64,000 nucleotides of DNA. It comes from Brevibacillus massiliensis. GTDB lineage: Bacteria; Bacillota; Bacilli; Brevibacillales; Brevibacillaceae. The stretch is from contig NZ_HE978535.1 of the NCBI RefSeq assembly GCF_000311785.1, positions 1-64,000 on the forward strand, read 5' to 3'. The notes beneath the pieces were generated by a model, which ran no database searches, was not told the origin of the DNA, and worked only from the letters and a program-made list of their open reading frames with translations. Below are positions 7,830 through 15,552 of the stretch, one piece after another. Within the stretch, counting starts at the first letter, position 1, and the number at the start of each line of letters is the position of its first letter. A program made the position numbers and the translations under genes.

Positions 7830-8853
7830 CGAAATGGTAGATTTATTTAGGGCCGAACTTCAATTATGCAACTTAAAACCTACAGAAACAATGGCTGTGT
7901 TAACCTCTGGAGAGACCCGGGCCGATTATGCCAAAGCATTTTTAAAGGCTGCTTCGCAAATTGGCGCAAACGCTTACGAACTGAAACTCCCGCCAGCGAA
8001 CAGAGGAATGGCAGGCTCATTCGGCATCACTCCCATAACAGACAATCGGGTTGCGGTAGAATGTTTGAAGAAGGCGGATCTGGTCATTGATTTAGTTCTC
8101 CTTCTATTTTCAAAAGAACAGTTGGAACTTCAAAACGAAGGCGTAAGAATATTAATGGTCGTCGAACCTTTTGATGTGATCAAAAGAATGTTTCCCAAAG
8201 AAAGTGATAAGCAAAGGGTGCTTTATGCCACAGAGCTCTTAAAAAACGCGAAGGAACTAAGATTCACCAATCAGGCGGGTACCGATGTTCAATACCAGTT
8301 GGGGCAATATCCAGTCCTTGTCGAATATGGTTTTGCCGACCAGCCGGGAAAATGGGATCACTTGCCAAGCTGTTTTGCTGCCACTTCGGGCAATGATGGT
8401 GGAGTGGAGGGGATTGTCGTGATGGACAAAGGAGACATTTTCTTCCCTTTTAACCGGTATATACAGGATCCCGTAAGTTTAACCATCAAAGATGGCTTTG
8501 TCACAAAGATCGAAGGAGGATTTGACGCCATGCTGATGAGAGAGTATATCGAAAGCTTTCATGACCCTCGAGCATACGCAATATCTCACATCGGCTGGGG
8601 ACTTAACGACCGTGCCCAATGGCATAGTTTGGCATTGGACAATCAGGTATTCGGCATGGATGGACGCGCGTTCTATGGAAATGTCCTATTCTCCTTGGGT
8701 CCCAATTCTGAATTGGGCGGAACGAACGATACTCCTTGCCATCTTGATTTGCCGATGAAAAATTGTACCTTATACCTTGACGGTAAATTAATTGTGAAAG
8801 ACGGAGATATTGTGATCGATGAGATGAAACCTGTTACACCAGAGCAAGTTTAG
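7813..8853 (+). CDS. nicX: 2,5-dihydroxypyridine 5,6-dioxygenase (NicX-like)
   Basis: Ring-cleaving non-haem Fe(II) dioxygenase producing N-formylmaleamate from 2,5-dihydroxypyridine. 346 aa from the TTG at 7813, chosen because GAAAGAGGTG lies 6 nt upstream. A GTG at 7804 in frame is less well placed. The metal ligands expected from P. putida NicX (H265, H318, D320) correspond to His259 (ISHIGWGLND), His310 and Asp312 (DTPCHLDLP). It overlaps the end of the RibF-like gene by 17 nt, indicating translational coupling. Last gene of the operon. Confidence 0.88.
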   Translation: MNHLFDEMVDLFRAELQLCNLKPTETMAVLTSGETRADYAKAFLKAASQIGANAYELKLPPANRGMAGSFGITPITDNRVAVECLKKADLVIDLVLLLFSKEQLELQNEGVRILMVVEPFDVIKRMFPKESDKQRVLYATELLKNAKELRFTNQAGTDVQYQLGQYPVLVEYGFADQPGKWDHLPSCFAATSGNDGGVEGIVVMDKGDIFFPFNRYIQDPVSLTIKDGFVTKIEGGFDAMLMREYIESFHDPRAYAISHIGWGLNDRAQWHSLALDNQVFGMDGRAFYGNVLFSLGPNSELGGTNDTPCHLDLPMKNCTLYLDGKLIVKDGDIVIDEMKPVTPEQV

Positions 8854-9130
8854 GATTTGTTGAATGATCATTTTTTCTTAGGTTTTACGAGGTTTTATAG
8901 GCTCTTAGGTCGAATTGAAATGCGAGGAAAATGCGAATTTCTCGCAAAGATCAGAAGCACGGATAGGCCGGGAGGAGTCAGCACTTCGTTAGTCAATGAT
9001 TAAATCATGAAAAATGGCGAGAAAAACAATTACAATTTTCACCTGTTTTGGATTTTTTACAGTACGCAAATAAGAAGTCCTCCTGAAAACCTTATTTTCT
9101 GACTTGTATAACAAAGAGATTCGACAAGAA
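8854..9130. other. Intergenic, no gene seen
   Basis: AT-rich stretch after nicX without a convincing reading frame. It contains a short inverted repeat TGCGAG/CTCGCA around 8920-8946 with no T run. No transposon ends or RNA gene recognised. Confidence 0.5.
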
Positions 9131-9160
9131 AGACAAAAGCCTCCCCATGTTGGGAGGCAA
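9131..9160 (-). terminator. Intrinsic terminator of the small minus-strand gene
   Basis: Stem GCCTCCC/GGGAGGC with a 6-nt loop. On the minus strand it is followed by TTTTG and a T-rich stretch, immediately downstream of the stop of the small gene at 9172. Confidence 0.6.
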
Positions 9161-9171
9161 AATTTCCAATC

Positions 9172-9345
9172 CTAATAGGGTGAGTTTTCGTATTTTTGCC
9201 TTGCTTCTTCAATAGTTTTGTAATCGAACGTCCTGTAGATCGACCTTACCAACTCTTGAATCTGTTTCTGAGAATACCCCAATTCCTCAGCCCCGATTAT
9301 CGCATAGCCTAGACAGGCGTTGTTACTCCATTCCTGAGGTTCCAC
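9172..9345 (-). pseudogene. Small protein remnant, probably frameshifted near its N terminus
   Basis: 57-codon frame beginning at a GTG (9345) with good codon texture: EPQEWSNNACLGYAIIGAEE near the start and a C-terminal RTFDYKTIEEA helix. A terminator follows directly. Upstream, in a different frame, HLRKLIELDM reads like the missing N terminus, so a single frameshift is likely. There is no ribosome site at the GTG. It resembles short helical hypothetical proteins of Bacillales, but the family is not identified. End coordinates could be off by one base. Confidence 0.4.
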
Positions 9346-9629
9346 ATGTCAAGTTCTATGAGCTTCCTCAGATGCTGTGACTTATTACCGTTTTCATTGG
9401 CATGGTTGTTGCTTTCATAAAGAGACATAGCGAAGTAAGAATCATGTCATGGAGGAATGTTCTTTGAAAAAAACGTGATTTGTCTTTCTTTCTACTCCTG
9501 TACCAGCACCTAATGGATCGAGCAAGCCGATGGACCCAGCAATTCCTTTGTGGGCCGACTGGATTTCCGCTGGCGGTAATCATATGAACGATCCGGTTAT
9601 GCTCTCTGTTGACAAGACAGCCACAGTGC

Positions 9630-10377
9630 AGAAACGGCAGCAGTTGCAGGCCGGGCAATAAACCCGATTCGAACCACCATACCGGTTCCTGCTGTTTCAG
9701 GGACGGCCCTGTTCATGCCATCCTTGGTAGAAGCGGCCGCCGGTCTCGGTGTCAAATTTGTTTCGGTGTTTCCGAATAACAAGAAACTTGGAAAAAAGAC
9801 CATATACGGGGTCATGGTCCTGTCAGATGTGGAGAACATCGGAACCGCTTGCCCTGTTGGAGGCGTCCTATTTAACTGCACTTCGAACGGGTGCTGCTAC
9901 CGGTCTCGCAACCAAACACCTGGCGCGCTCCGACGCAAAAGTGCTCGGGGTGATCGGCACTGGAGTGCAATCCAGAGGGATCATTTCCGCTATCCGTGAG
10001 GTGAGGTCAATCGAATTTTGCGCCGAGCACATCGGCTCAGGGGTACATGTGAACGCCGTTGGTTCATTTCGTCCCGACATGCAGGAACTGCCGGGAGAAT
10101 TATTTGTCAGACGTCCGAAAGTGGTGGTCGAATCGGTTGAGGCAGCGCTAGAGGAAACGGGCGATTTGCTCATCCCTATGGAACAGGGACTTTTTAGTGA
10201 ATCATTGCTGTACGCAGAGCTGGGCGATATTGTGGCAGGCAAAAAAAGGGCCGCGAAAATCGGGAAGAAGTTACGATTTTTAAGTCGGTCGGGTTGGCTG
10301 CAATGGATGTTGTAGTTGGTAAAGCTCTTTACGACCGTGCTGTGGCACTCAAGCTTGGGCAGCAAGTACCACTTTAA
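9630..10377 (+). pseudogene. Ornithine cyclodeaminase / mu-crystallin family pseudogene
   Basis: Fragments of an NAD(P)-dependent ornithine cyclodeaminase/pyrroline-2-carboxylate reductase-type protein are spread over different frames. First comes ALFMPSLVEAAAGLGVKFVS with a preceding AINPIRTTIPVP. Then LTALRTGAATGLATKHLAR and KVLGVIGTGVQSRG (NAD-binding loop) appear in a second frame. VHVNAVGSFRPDMQELP follows, and the closing VTIFKSVGLAAMDVVVGKAL returns to a third frame. At least two frameshifts and an internal deletion of roughly 60 codons after SIE are needed. A relative of this family would fit the (hydroxy)proline/opine genes next door, so this may be a dead member of that cluster. Confidence 0.8.
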
Positions 10378-10448
10378 CGGGGAAGTTTCAGACAAAACCC
10401 CTTGAGACAATTGTAGTCCAAGGGGTTTCCTTCATATGGAGATGAAAT

Positions 10449-11657
10449 CTAAGCACCAGTGTTTTGTTGTGCATACATGCTGCTGATCGTTCTCCGTCCT
10501 TTCTCAATGTAGGGGTCGAATTGGATAACAGCGTGTTCACGGACAACTTCTACCTTTTTCATCGCTGTTTGCAGCAGTTTTTTCTCGGGAAGCTTTCCGA
10601 ACTCGTCGGCAATCGAGAGCCCGGCAACCGTCCCTTGAGCTGCAGCCACTTTGGCACTTTCAATGCCTGTAATGTTTCCGGCCACGTAAAGTCCTGCGAC
10701 AGGTGTCTGCATGCGTTCATTGTGCAACGGTATATGGCCACCAAGCTCCGGGAGGTAAGCAAACGGGCAGCCTGCCACCGCTGCAAGCTCAACAAGCGGA
10801 GAAAGTCCGCCAGCAATGCAAACGAAGTCGGCTGGAATTACTTTTTCCGTTCCCAAGACCGGTTCTCCTTTGGTGTTGACCTTCACGATTTTGACGCCTT
10901 CCACCTGCTTGTCACCAAAAATCTCCAGAGCGGCTACTTTTACCTGTATGGGGATTCCCCACATCCGAATGCCGCTGCTGGGCAGGAACGAAAGCGCCAG
11001 CTTTAGCATGGCTTCCGATTTGATCAGTTTGCTGCCAAGTCTGATGAAGGTGGATGGGGCGAGGTGGGCCAAACGCAACATGGACTGCATCACTTTCTCC
11101 GGGTTTCCCGAATCCTTGGTTAAAAGATTTCGGGCAGGAAGCACTATTCTGTCGACATGAATTCCTGCCAATTGCAGTTCGCGCGCGATTGCCAACGATA
11201 ACACATTAACACCTATGACAATGCCGCGGTTCCCCACTTTTACCCGCTGAACGTTGGTCATGACTTGAGCTGCTCCAATCGACATGACGCCTGGAAGAGT
11301 CCAATCAGGCAGAGGGATGGTAGTCTCAGCTGCTCCGGTAGCCAGGAGCAGCTTGGGCACCTCAATGATTCCACGGGTAGTCGAAACACGCCAGCCCGTT
11401 TCCGTTTTTGCCACGTCGTACACAGAGACTCCGCAGTCGATATGGACGCCAAGGTTTTTCGCCTGTTCAACCAGACGTTTGGCTTCAGCCATGCCGTTCC
11501 ACCAACTGCCGTCCGGCTCTTCATGCAACTGTCCGAGCAGTCGGCCGCCGGGGAGAGTAAATTCGTCGAGAATGTTTACCTGTAGACCATGCTGTGCACA
11601 GGCTATACCTGCTGAAAGGCCGGCCGGACCTGCGCCTACGATCAGGACATCCGTCAT
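10449..11657 (-). CDS. FAD-dependent oxidoreductase subunit of a (hydroxy)proline/opine-type dehydrogenase
   Basis: 402-aa NAD(P)/FAD-binding protein of the HcnB/OoxA/LhpF-like group. It starts with the dinucleotide-binding VLIVGAGPAGLSAG, has a second Rossmann motif near residue 145 (GNRGIVIGVNVLSLAIARE), and the C-terminal FAD motif VAGLYVAGNITGIE. The ATG overlaps the stop of the [2Fe-2S] gene (ATGA), so the two are coupled. In known complexes this subunit works with a ferredoxin-like subunit and a DAO-type subunit, here encoded divergently at 14186. Substrate unproven: D- or L-hydroxyproline, proline or an opine. Confidence 0.8.
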   Translation of the reverse strand: MTDVLIVGAGPAGLSAGIACAQHGLQVNILDEFTLPGGRLLGQLHEEPDGSWWNGMAEAKRLVEQAKNLGVHIDCGVSVYDVAKTETGWRVSTTRGIIEVPKLLLATGAAETTIPLPDWTLPGVMSIGAAQVMTNVQRVKVGNRGIVIGVNVLSLAIARELQLAGIHVDRIVLPARNLLTKDSGNPEKVMQSMLRLAHLAPSTFIRLGSKLIKSEAMLKLALSFLPSSGIRMWGIPIQVKVAALEIFGDKQVEGVKIVKVNTKGEPVLGTEKVIPADFVCIAGGLSPLVELAAVAGCPFAYLPELGGHIPLHNERMQTPVAGLYVAGNITGIESAKVAAAQGTVAGLSIADEFGKLPEKKLLQTAMKKVEVVREHAVIQFDPYIEKGRRTISSMYAQQNTGA

Positions 11658-11992
11658 CGATGCTCTCCTCCTTTCTTCAGAGGGGAAGGAAGTTGGACGC
11701 TTGATTCAACATTCATGCCTTCTTCAACAAGTGTGAGGCATGCGCGTTTTCCTTGAACACCGTTTACTGTCACACGGCATTCAAAGCAGTGTCCGATGTT
11801 GCAGTAAATGCCGCGAGGAGTTCCTTTTTCTTCGTGCACGCGCAACGTACGTACCCCATTGGCAAGCAACGCGGCGGCAATCGTTTCAGATTCGTATGCC
11901 ATATAAGTGTTGCCGTCAAAGCGAAAGGAGAGTGATTTGCGATTCTGCATGGCTCCTAGAATAGGGTGTTGTTCAATTCTCCCAAATGTCAT
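11654..11992 (-). CDS. [2Fe-2S] ferredoxin-like subunit (HcnA/OoxA-gamma type)
   Basis: 112-aa plant-type [2Fe-2S] protein with the cluster ligands in YCNIGHCFECRV and a fourth Cys in KRACLT. This is the small subunit found with FAD-dependent opine, hydroxyproline and HcnABC-type dehydrogenases, passing electrons between flavins. Packed between the BFD-like gene (overlap of 4 nt) and the FAD subunit in the same minus-strand operon. Confidence 0.85.
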   Translation of the reverse strand: MTFGRIEQHPILGAMQNRKSLSFRFDGNTYMAYESETIAAALLANGVRTLRVHEEKGTPRGIYCNIGHCFECRVTVNGVQGKRACLTLVEEGMNVESSVQLPSPLKKGGEHR

Positions 11993-12258
11993 TTTTTCCC
12001 TCCAAGAAGATCAAAGGTAACGGGGCGAACGGGAGGCTGATAACTGAGCGGTACGGCATCCCCAGGCGCGATTCCGGTTACCTCTTTGACTACCATGTCA
12101 ATTAGATTGCGGCATGTCCGGCCTCCGCAGTATCCCATCCCGGCTCTGGTTCTGAGTTTTAGTTCCCGAGACGAACACTGATAGGAATTTGCTGTCTCTT
12201 GCAACTCCTGCAAGGTAACTTCTTCACAACGGCAGACTACGATTTGATTTGGCTCCAT
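11989..12258 (-). CDS. BFD-like [2Fe-2S] domain protein
   Basis: About 89-aa protein with the bacterioferritin-associated-ferredoxin-like motif: CRCEEV near the N terminus and GYCGGRTC near residue 60. In related dehydrogenases this domain is fused to or encoded beside the FAD subunit. Start set at the ATG at 12258 because AGGAGG lies 5-6 nt upstream. The longer frame reaching 12330 would run over the promoter. First gene of the sigma-54-type minus-strand operon. Confidence 0.82.
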   Translation of the reverse strand: MEPNQIVVCRCEEVTLQELQETANSYQCSSRELKLRTRAGMGYCGGRTCRNLIDMVVKEVTGIAPGDAVPLSYQPPVRPVTFDLLGGKK

Positions 12259-12318
12259 GACGATATTCCTCCTGATTTGTAGGTGATTGTGAAGAGGTAT
12301 GATCACACTATCTCCAAA

Positions 12319-12334
12319 TGCAAAAAACATGCCG
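12319..12334 (-). promoter_or_regulatory. Candidate sigma-54 promoter of the dehydrogenase operon
   Basis: On the minus strand CGGCATGTTTTTTGCA places GG and GC at the -24/-12 spacing of sigma-54 promoters (consensus TGGCACNNNNNTTGCW, two deviations at the left element). It lies about 60 nt upstream of the BFD-like ATG and shares its bases with the terminator of the activator gene. Confidence 0.55.
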
Positions 12335-12351
12335 AGAATTTTCTCGACATG
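12322..12351 (-). terminator. Terminator of the sigma-54 activator, overlapping the next promoter
   Basis: Immediately after the activator stop (12352-12354), an 11-bp stem CATGTCGAGAA / TTCTCGGCATG (one G.T pair) is followed by TTTTTT. Its right arm and T tract are also the -24 element and spacer of the candidate sigma-54 promoter for the downstream operon. Confidence 0.8.
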
Positions 12352-14003
12352 TCATGACGGGACGTCTGTATCAAAGTTGGAGCTTGTTTTTTTTGGCGAG
12401 ATCGGAATGTTCAATTTATGCATTCGATTGTACAGAGTTTTGCGGGAGATCCCCAGTCTTTTCGCAGCCGCTTGTTTGTTACCGTTCTCCAGCTCCAGCG
12501 CGTGCAGAATCTTGTTTCGATCATGTTGATCTCGCTCCTCTCGCAGATGCAGTAGGTCCGAGCCAAATAGAGCCGGATTTGTTTTGGGCTTTGGCGCCAG
12601 TGAGAAGGGGAGATACTCTTCGCTGATCATCCCGTCTGTAGCAAAAACCACCAGCCGTTCCGCCGTATTGCGCAGTTCCCGGATATTACCCGGCCAGTGG
12701 TAATCCAACAGATGATGCATCAGGTTGGGAGAGATACCTTGAATCGGGCGATTGTACTGCATGGAAAATTCGTATAAAAAGAACTGAAACAGTTCAATGA
12801 TGTCTTCTTTTCGTTCACGGAGTGGTGGGATCGTCAGACTAAACACATTTAGTCGATAATACAAATCCTCGCGAAACTTTCCTTCGGCGATGAGTGACGT
12901 TAAATCCCGATTGGTAGCGGCGACCACCCGGAAATCCGCTTCGATTTTTTTTGTTCCACCTACGGGATAATAGGCTTTTTCTTGCAACACTCGTAGCAGC
13001 TTAACCTGCATATCGAGAGGCATTTCGCCTATCTCATCGAGGAACAGGGTCCCGCCTCGGGCCAGTTCAATCATCCCTTTTTTCCCTTTTGATCGGCTCC
13101 AGAGAAAGCCCCTTTTTCATACCCGAATAATTCGCTTTCAAATAATGTAGGAGGAATCGCTCCGCAGTTAATTTCCACGAAGGGGGCACCTTTCTCTTCC
13201 CTGATATGGTGGAGAGCCCTCGCAAACAGCTCTTTTCCTACACCGCTTTCCCCCAAAATCAGCAAGGTGGTTTTCGTGGAAACCAGCTTGCTGATCATGT
13301 TTTTAATATGGGTAATGGCCTTGCTTTTTCCTTTGATTTCATAGAACGGGTCAGAGGAAGGCTTGAGCTTTGCCATTTCTTGCTGCAGGTGATGCACCTT
13401 TTTGGTGGCATCGTATAGTTCCTGATTTAAGCGTACTTGACTAGTAATATCGGTTTCAGTCGCGACCGCACCAATGATTTTCCCGTTGAGGCGAATCGGA
13501 TTGGTGTTGATCACCACAAACAGGTCTTCGCGCGGCTGATGATGCTTTCGATAAACCGCTTCGCCCGTCTGCAGCGTTTTGAGCATTGCCAGCATCTCGG
13601 CTGAAAAGAAATTTGTAATCGGCTTACCCAGGAGTTCCTTTGCCTTGAGGGAAAAGATTTGCTCTGCCACTTGCGACCAAACGACCACATTGGAGTTTTC
13701 ATCAATCACGGAAATCGACAAATCGAGGGTTTCAATCAGTGTCGTGAAGTACGCCTCCAGGTACTGAAACGACTGAAAGACTGCCTGCATGACGTCGGTT
13801 TGATGTAGACATCCAACCAATTGGCCACTTGCATCCGTCACCCAAAGGGGATCGCTCTGTTGAAAAAGGGGAATTGCGTAGGACAAGGGGGCGTCTATGG
13901 GGACGGACAACCTCTGGGTATTCGATTGCCAACTGTTTCTGTTTTCATCGGGTACTTTTTGGATCAACTGTTCCCAAGGCGGAAGTTTATGTTTCAAGAG
14001 CAC
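12352..14003 (-). pseudogene. Sigma-54-dependent activator (PAS-AAA+-Fis HTH) split by a -1 frameshift
   Basis: Enhancer-binding protein in two frames, 13071-14003 and 12352-13074. The first part has a CBS-like segment, a PAS domain (about residues 95-190), Walker A GESGVGKE and the sigma-54 contact loop GAFSGA. The second resumes exactly at GGTLFLDEIGEMPL (Walker B) and ends with a Fis-type HTH (AAKRLGISRKTLYNRM). The break lies in AAAAAAG, followed by GGA TGA. A -1 shift on the heptamer A AAA AAG would restore the full protein of about 550 aa. It may be a true mutation, a sequencing error or programmed frameshifting. GTG at 14003 or TTG at 13997 are the possible starts. Likely controls both flanking dehydrogenase units. 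Confidence 0.82.
13077..13083 (-). other. dnaX-type slippery heptamer A AAA AAG at the frameshift
   Basis: Zero-frame codons are GGA AAA AAG GGA TGA. Slipping back one base on A AAA AAG continues as GGG ATG ATT GAA into the second open frame without loss of any residue. A GC-rich hairpin (GGCCCG/CGGGACC) begins about 13 nt downstream. Confidence 0.6.
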
Positions 14004-14020
14004 TCACCACTTCTCATTAG

Positions 14021-14090
14021 TGTGTAAAAAGATTCGTAGTTTCACAGTGACTTACACATATTTTAGCATTTGTGTGAAAATTTTTACACA
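14021..14090. promoter_or_regulatory. Candidate activator-binding sites (UAS)
   Basis: TGTGTGAAAATTTTTACACA at 14071-14090 is a near-perfect palindrome (one mismatch). Extra half-sites are TGTGTAAAAA at 14021 and TTACACA at 14052. They lie between the divergent activator and DAO genes, about 55-125 nt upstream of the expected sigma-54 start site, a fitting place for an enhancer-binding protein. Confidence 0.5.
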
Positions 14091-14120
14091 TTCTTTTTTG
14101 GTCTACTTCGTTTTCTGCGT

Positions 14121-14136
14121 TGGCACGCGCCTTGCT
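14121..14136 (+). promoter_or_regulatory. Sigma-54 promoter of the DAO-type dehydrogenase gene
   Basis: TGGCACGCGCCTTGCT matches the sigma-54 (-24/-12) consensus TGGCACRNNNNTTGCW at every defined position. GG is at 14122-14123 and GC at 14134-14135. The expected start site is near 14147 and the gene ATG is at 14186. Confidence 0.88.
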
Positions 14137-14185
14137 CTGTACTTAAATAGAAAATAACAATTATTACTTAGGGAGATCCAACATC

Positions 14186-15370
14186 ATGAACAGATCCCAT
14201 TTCGAAGTAGCGGTCATAGGTGGCGGTATTATCGGCAGTGCGATCGCCTATTTTGTGGCGAAAGATGGACTGAGTGTCACAATTTTGGAAAGGGGAGATT
14301 TAGTCAGCGGGACATCCTCACGATGTGACGGCAATATCCTGGCAATTGATAAAGACCCAGGTTTTGACAGCCAAATGTCTTTAAAAAGTCAGCAACTGGT
14401 ACATCAATTGAGCAAGGAACTGCGGTTGCCTTTTGAGTATCGGGCTCCTGGCAGCATCCTGGTGTGTGAGAGCGAAGAGGAAATGGTGGCTGCGGAAAAA
14501 TGGGTTAGGCGCCAGAATGAAGCCGGTCTGGCTTTCCGTATCATCGACCGCCAGGATCTCAAGCAGGAATCGCCGTTTTTCGCAGATGACCTATTGGGGG
14601 GAGTGGAATGCGCAACGGACTCGTTGGTAAATCCGTACATGTTTACCTTCGCTTTATGTGATGGCGCACAACAGTACGGGGCACAAATCTTGACGAAAAC
14701 AGAGGTTACGGGCATCAAAAAGGATGCCGAGGGTTTCTTCCGGATTGACTCTACGCGCGGGGAGATAACTGCCAAAAAGGTTGTCAACGCCGCGGGGGTC
14801 TGGGCGCCTCGCATCGGTGCAATGGTGGGAATTGATATTCCTATCCGGCCGCGAAAAGGACATCTGATCGTAGCATCAAGACAGGTGCCTGTCGGACAGA
14901 GAAACGTGATGGAATTCGGTTATCTTTTGTCCAAATTTGGCGGGCAAAGAAAGGTGGATCCGGATACGGAAAAATACGGCGTAGCGCTCGTATTTGAGCC
15001 TACGGAGAGCCAAAACTTCCTCATCGGGAGCAGCCGTCAATTTGTCGGCTTTCACACGAAAGCGGACATGAACGTTGTGCGTGTCATCGCGCGCAGAGCG
15101 ATTCGATTTTATCCCAAAATGGCTGACATGAACGTCATCCGTACGTATACGGGACTTCGACCGTGGACGGAAGACCATTTGCCGATCGTATCGCAAGTAG
15201 CCGAGATTCCAGGTTTTTATATCGCGGCCGGACATGAAGGAGACGGAATCAGCTTGGCTGCGGTTACAGGCAAGCTCATAGCGGAACTGATCGCGGAGAA
15301 ATCAGAAACGATTATTCCAACAGAACCGCTTCGTCTCCATCGTTTTTCCAAGAAAGGAGGTGAAACGTGA
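14186..15370 (+). CDS. DAO-type FAD oxidoreductase (catalytic subunit of proline/hydroxyproline/opine-type dehydrogenase)
   Basis: 394-aa D-amino-acid-oxidase-superfamily flavoprotein. N-terminal VAVIGGGIIGSAIAYFVAKD binds FAD; RPRKGHLIV and the C-terminal GFYIAAGHEGDGISLA are typical of the HcnC/OoxB/LhpB group. Likely oxidises a secondary amine such as D-/L-hydroxyproline, proline, sarcosine-like compounds or an opine, passing electrons to the FAD/[2Fe-2S] subunits encoded on the other strand. Expressed from a near-perfect sigma-54 promoter 50 nt upstream. The gene ends with a strong GGAGGTG whose coupled frame (GTG at 15367) stops after 18 codons. Confidence 0.82.
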   Translation: MNRSHFEVAVIGGGIIGSAIAYFVAKDGLSVTILERGDLVSGTSSRCDGNILAIDKDPGFDSQMSLKSQQLVHQLSKELRLPFEYRAPGSILVCESEEEMVAAEKWVRRQNEAGLAFRIIDRQDLKQESPFFADDLLGGVECATDSLVNPYMFTFALCDGAQQYGAQILTKTEVTGIKKDAEGFFRIDSTRGEITAKKVVNAAGVWAPRIGAMVGIDIPIRPRKGHLIVASRQVPVGQRNVMEFGYLLSKFGGQRKVDPDTEKYGVALVFEPTESQNFLIGSSRQFVGFHTKADMNVVRVIARRAIRFYPKMADMNVIRTYTGLRPWTEDHLPIVSQVAEIPGFYIAAGHEGDGISLAAVTGKLIAELIAEKSETIIPTEPLRLHRFSKKGGET

Positions 15371-15552
15371 AATGGGAGTACACGAGACGCGTGATCTGCC
15401 ACAACACAAAGAAGCCATCATAATGGAAGCCACCTGTCCAACGAGGGGCAGTTGAAGATTATTTAAGGTGGTGATTCCAATGAACGAATCCTTTATGACT
15501 TATCCGAATATTCCGATTTAAGCTGCAGATTCTAAAAAGGAGTTGAAAACAT
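15367..15552 (+). other. Junction with truncated coupled frames and a 13-aa leader ORF
   Basis: GGAGGTG at 15356-15362 feeds a GTG at 15367 overlapping the DAO stop (GTGA), but this frame ends at 15423. A second short frame starts at ATG 15372 (27 aa). At 15481-15522 there is a 13-codon ORF (MNESFMTYPNIPI) preceded by AAGGTGGTG. These look like the stump of a lost operon gene and possibly a leader peptide before hyuA. GC content rises sharply just after 15550. Confidence 0.4.

Noticed and set aside
8854-9130. Insertion sequence or attachment site at the end of the pyridine operon
   Set aside because: No transposase fragment, terminal inverted repeats or direct repeats could be found in this AT-rich stretch.
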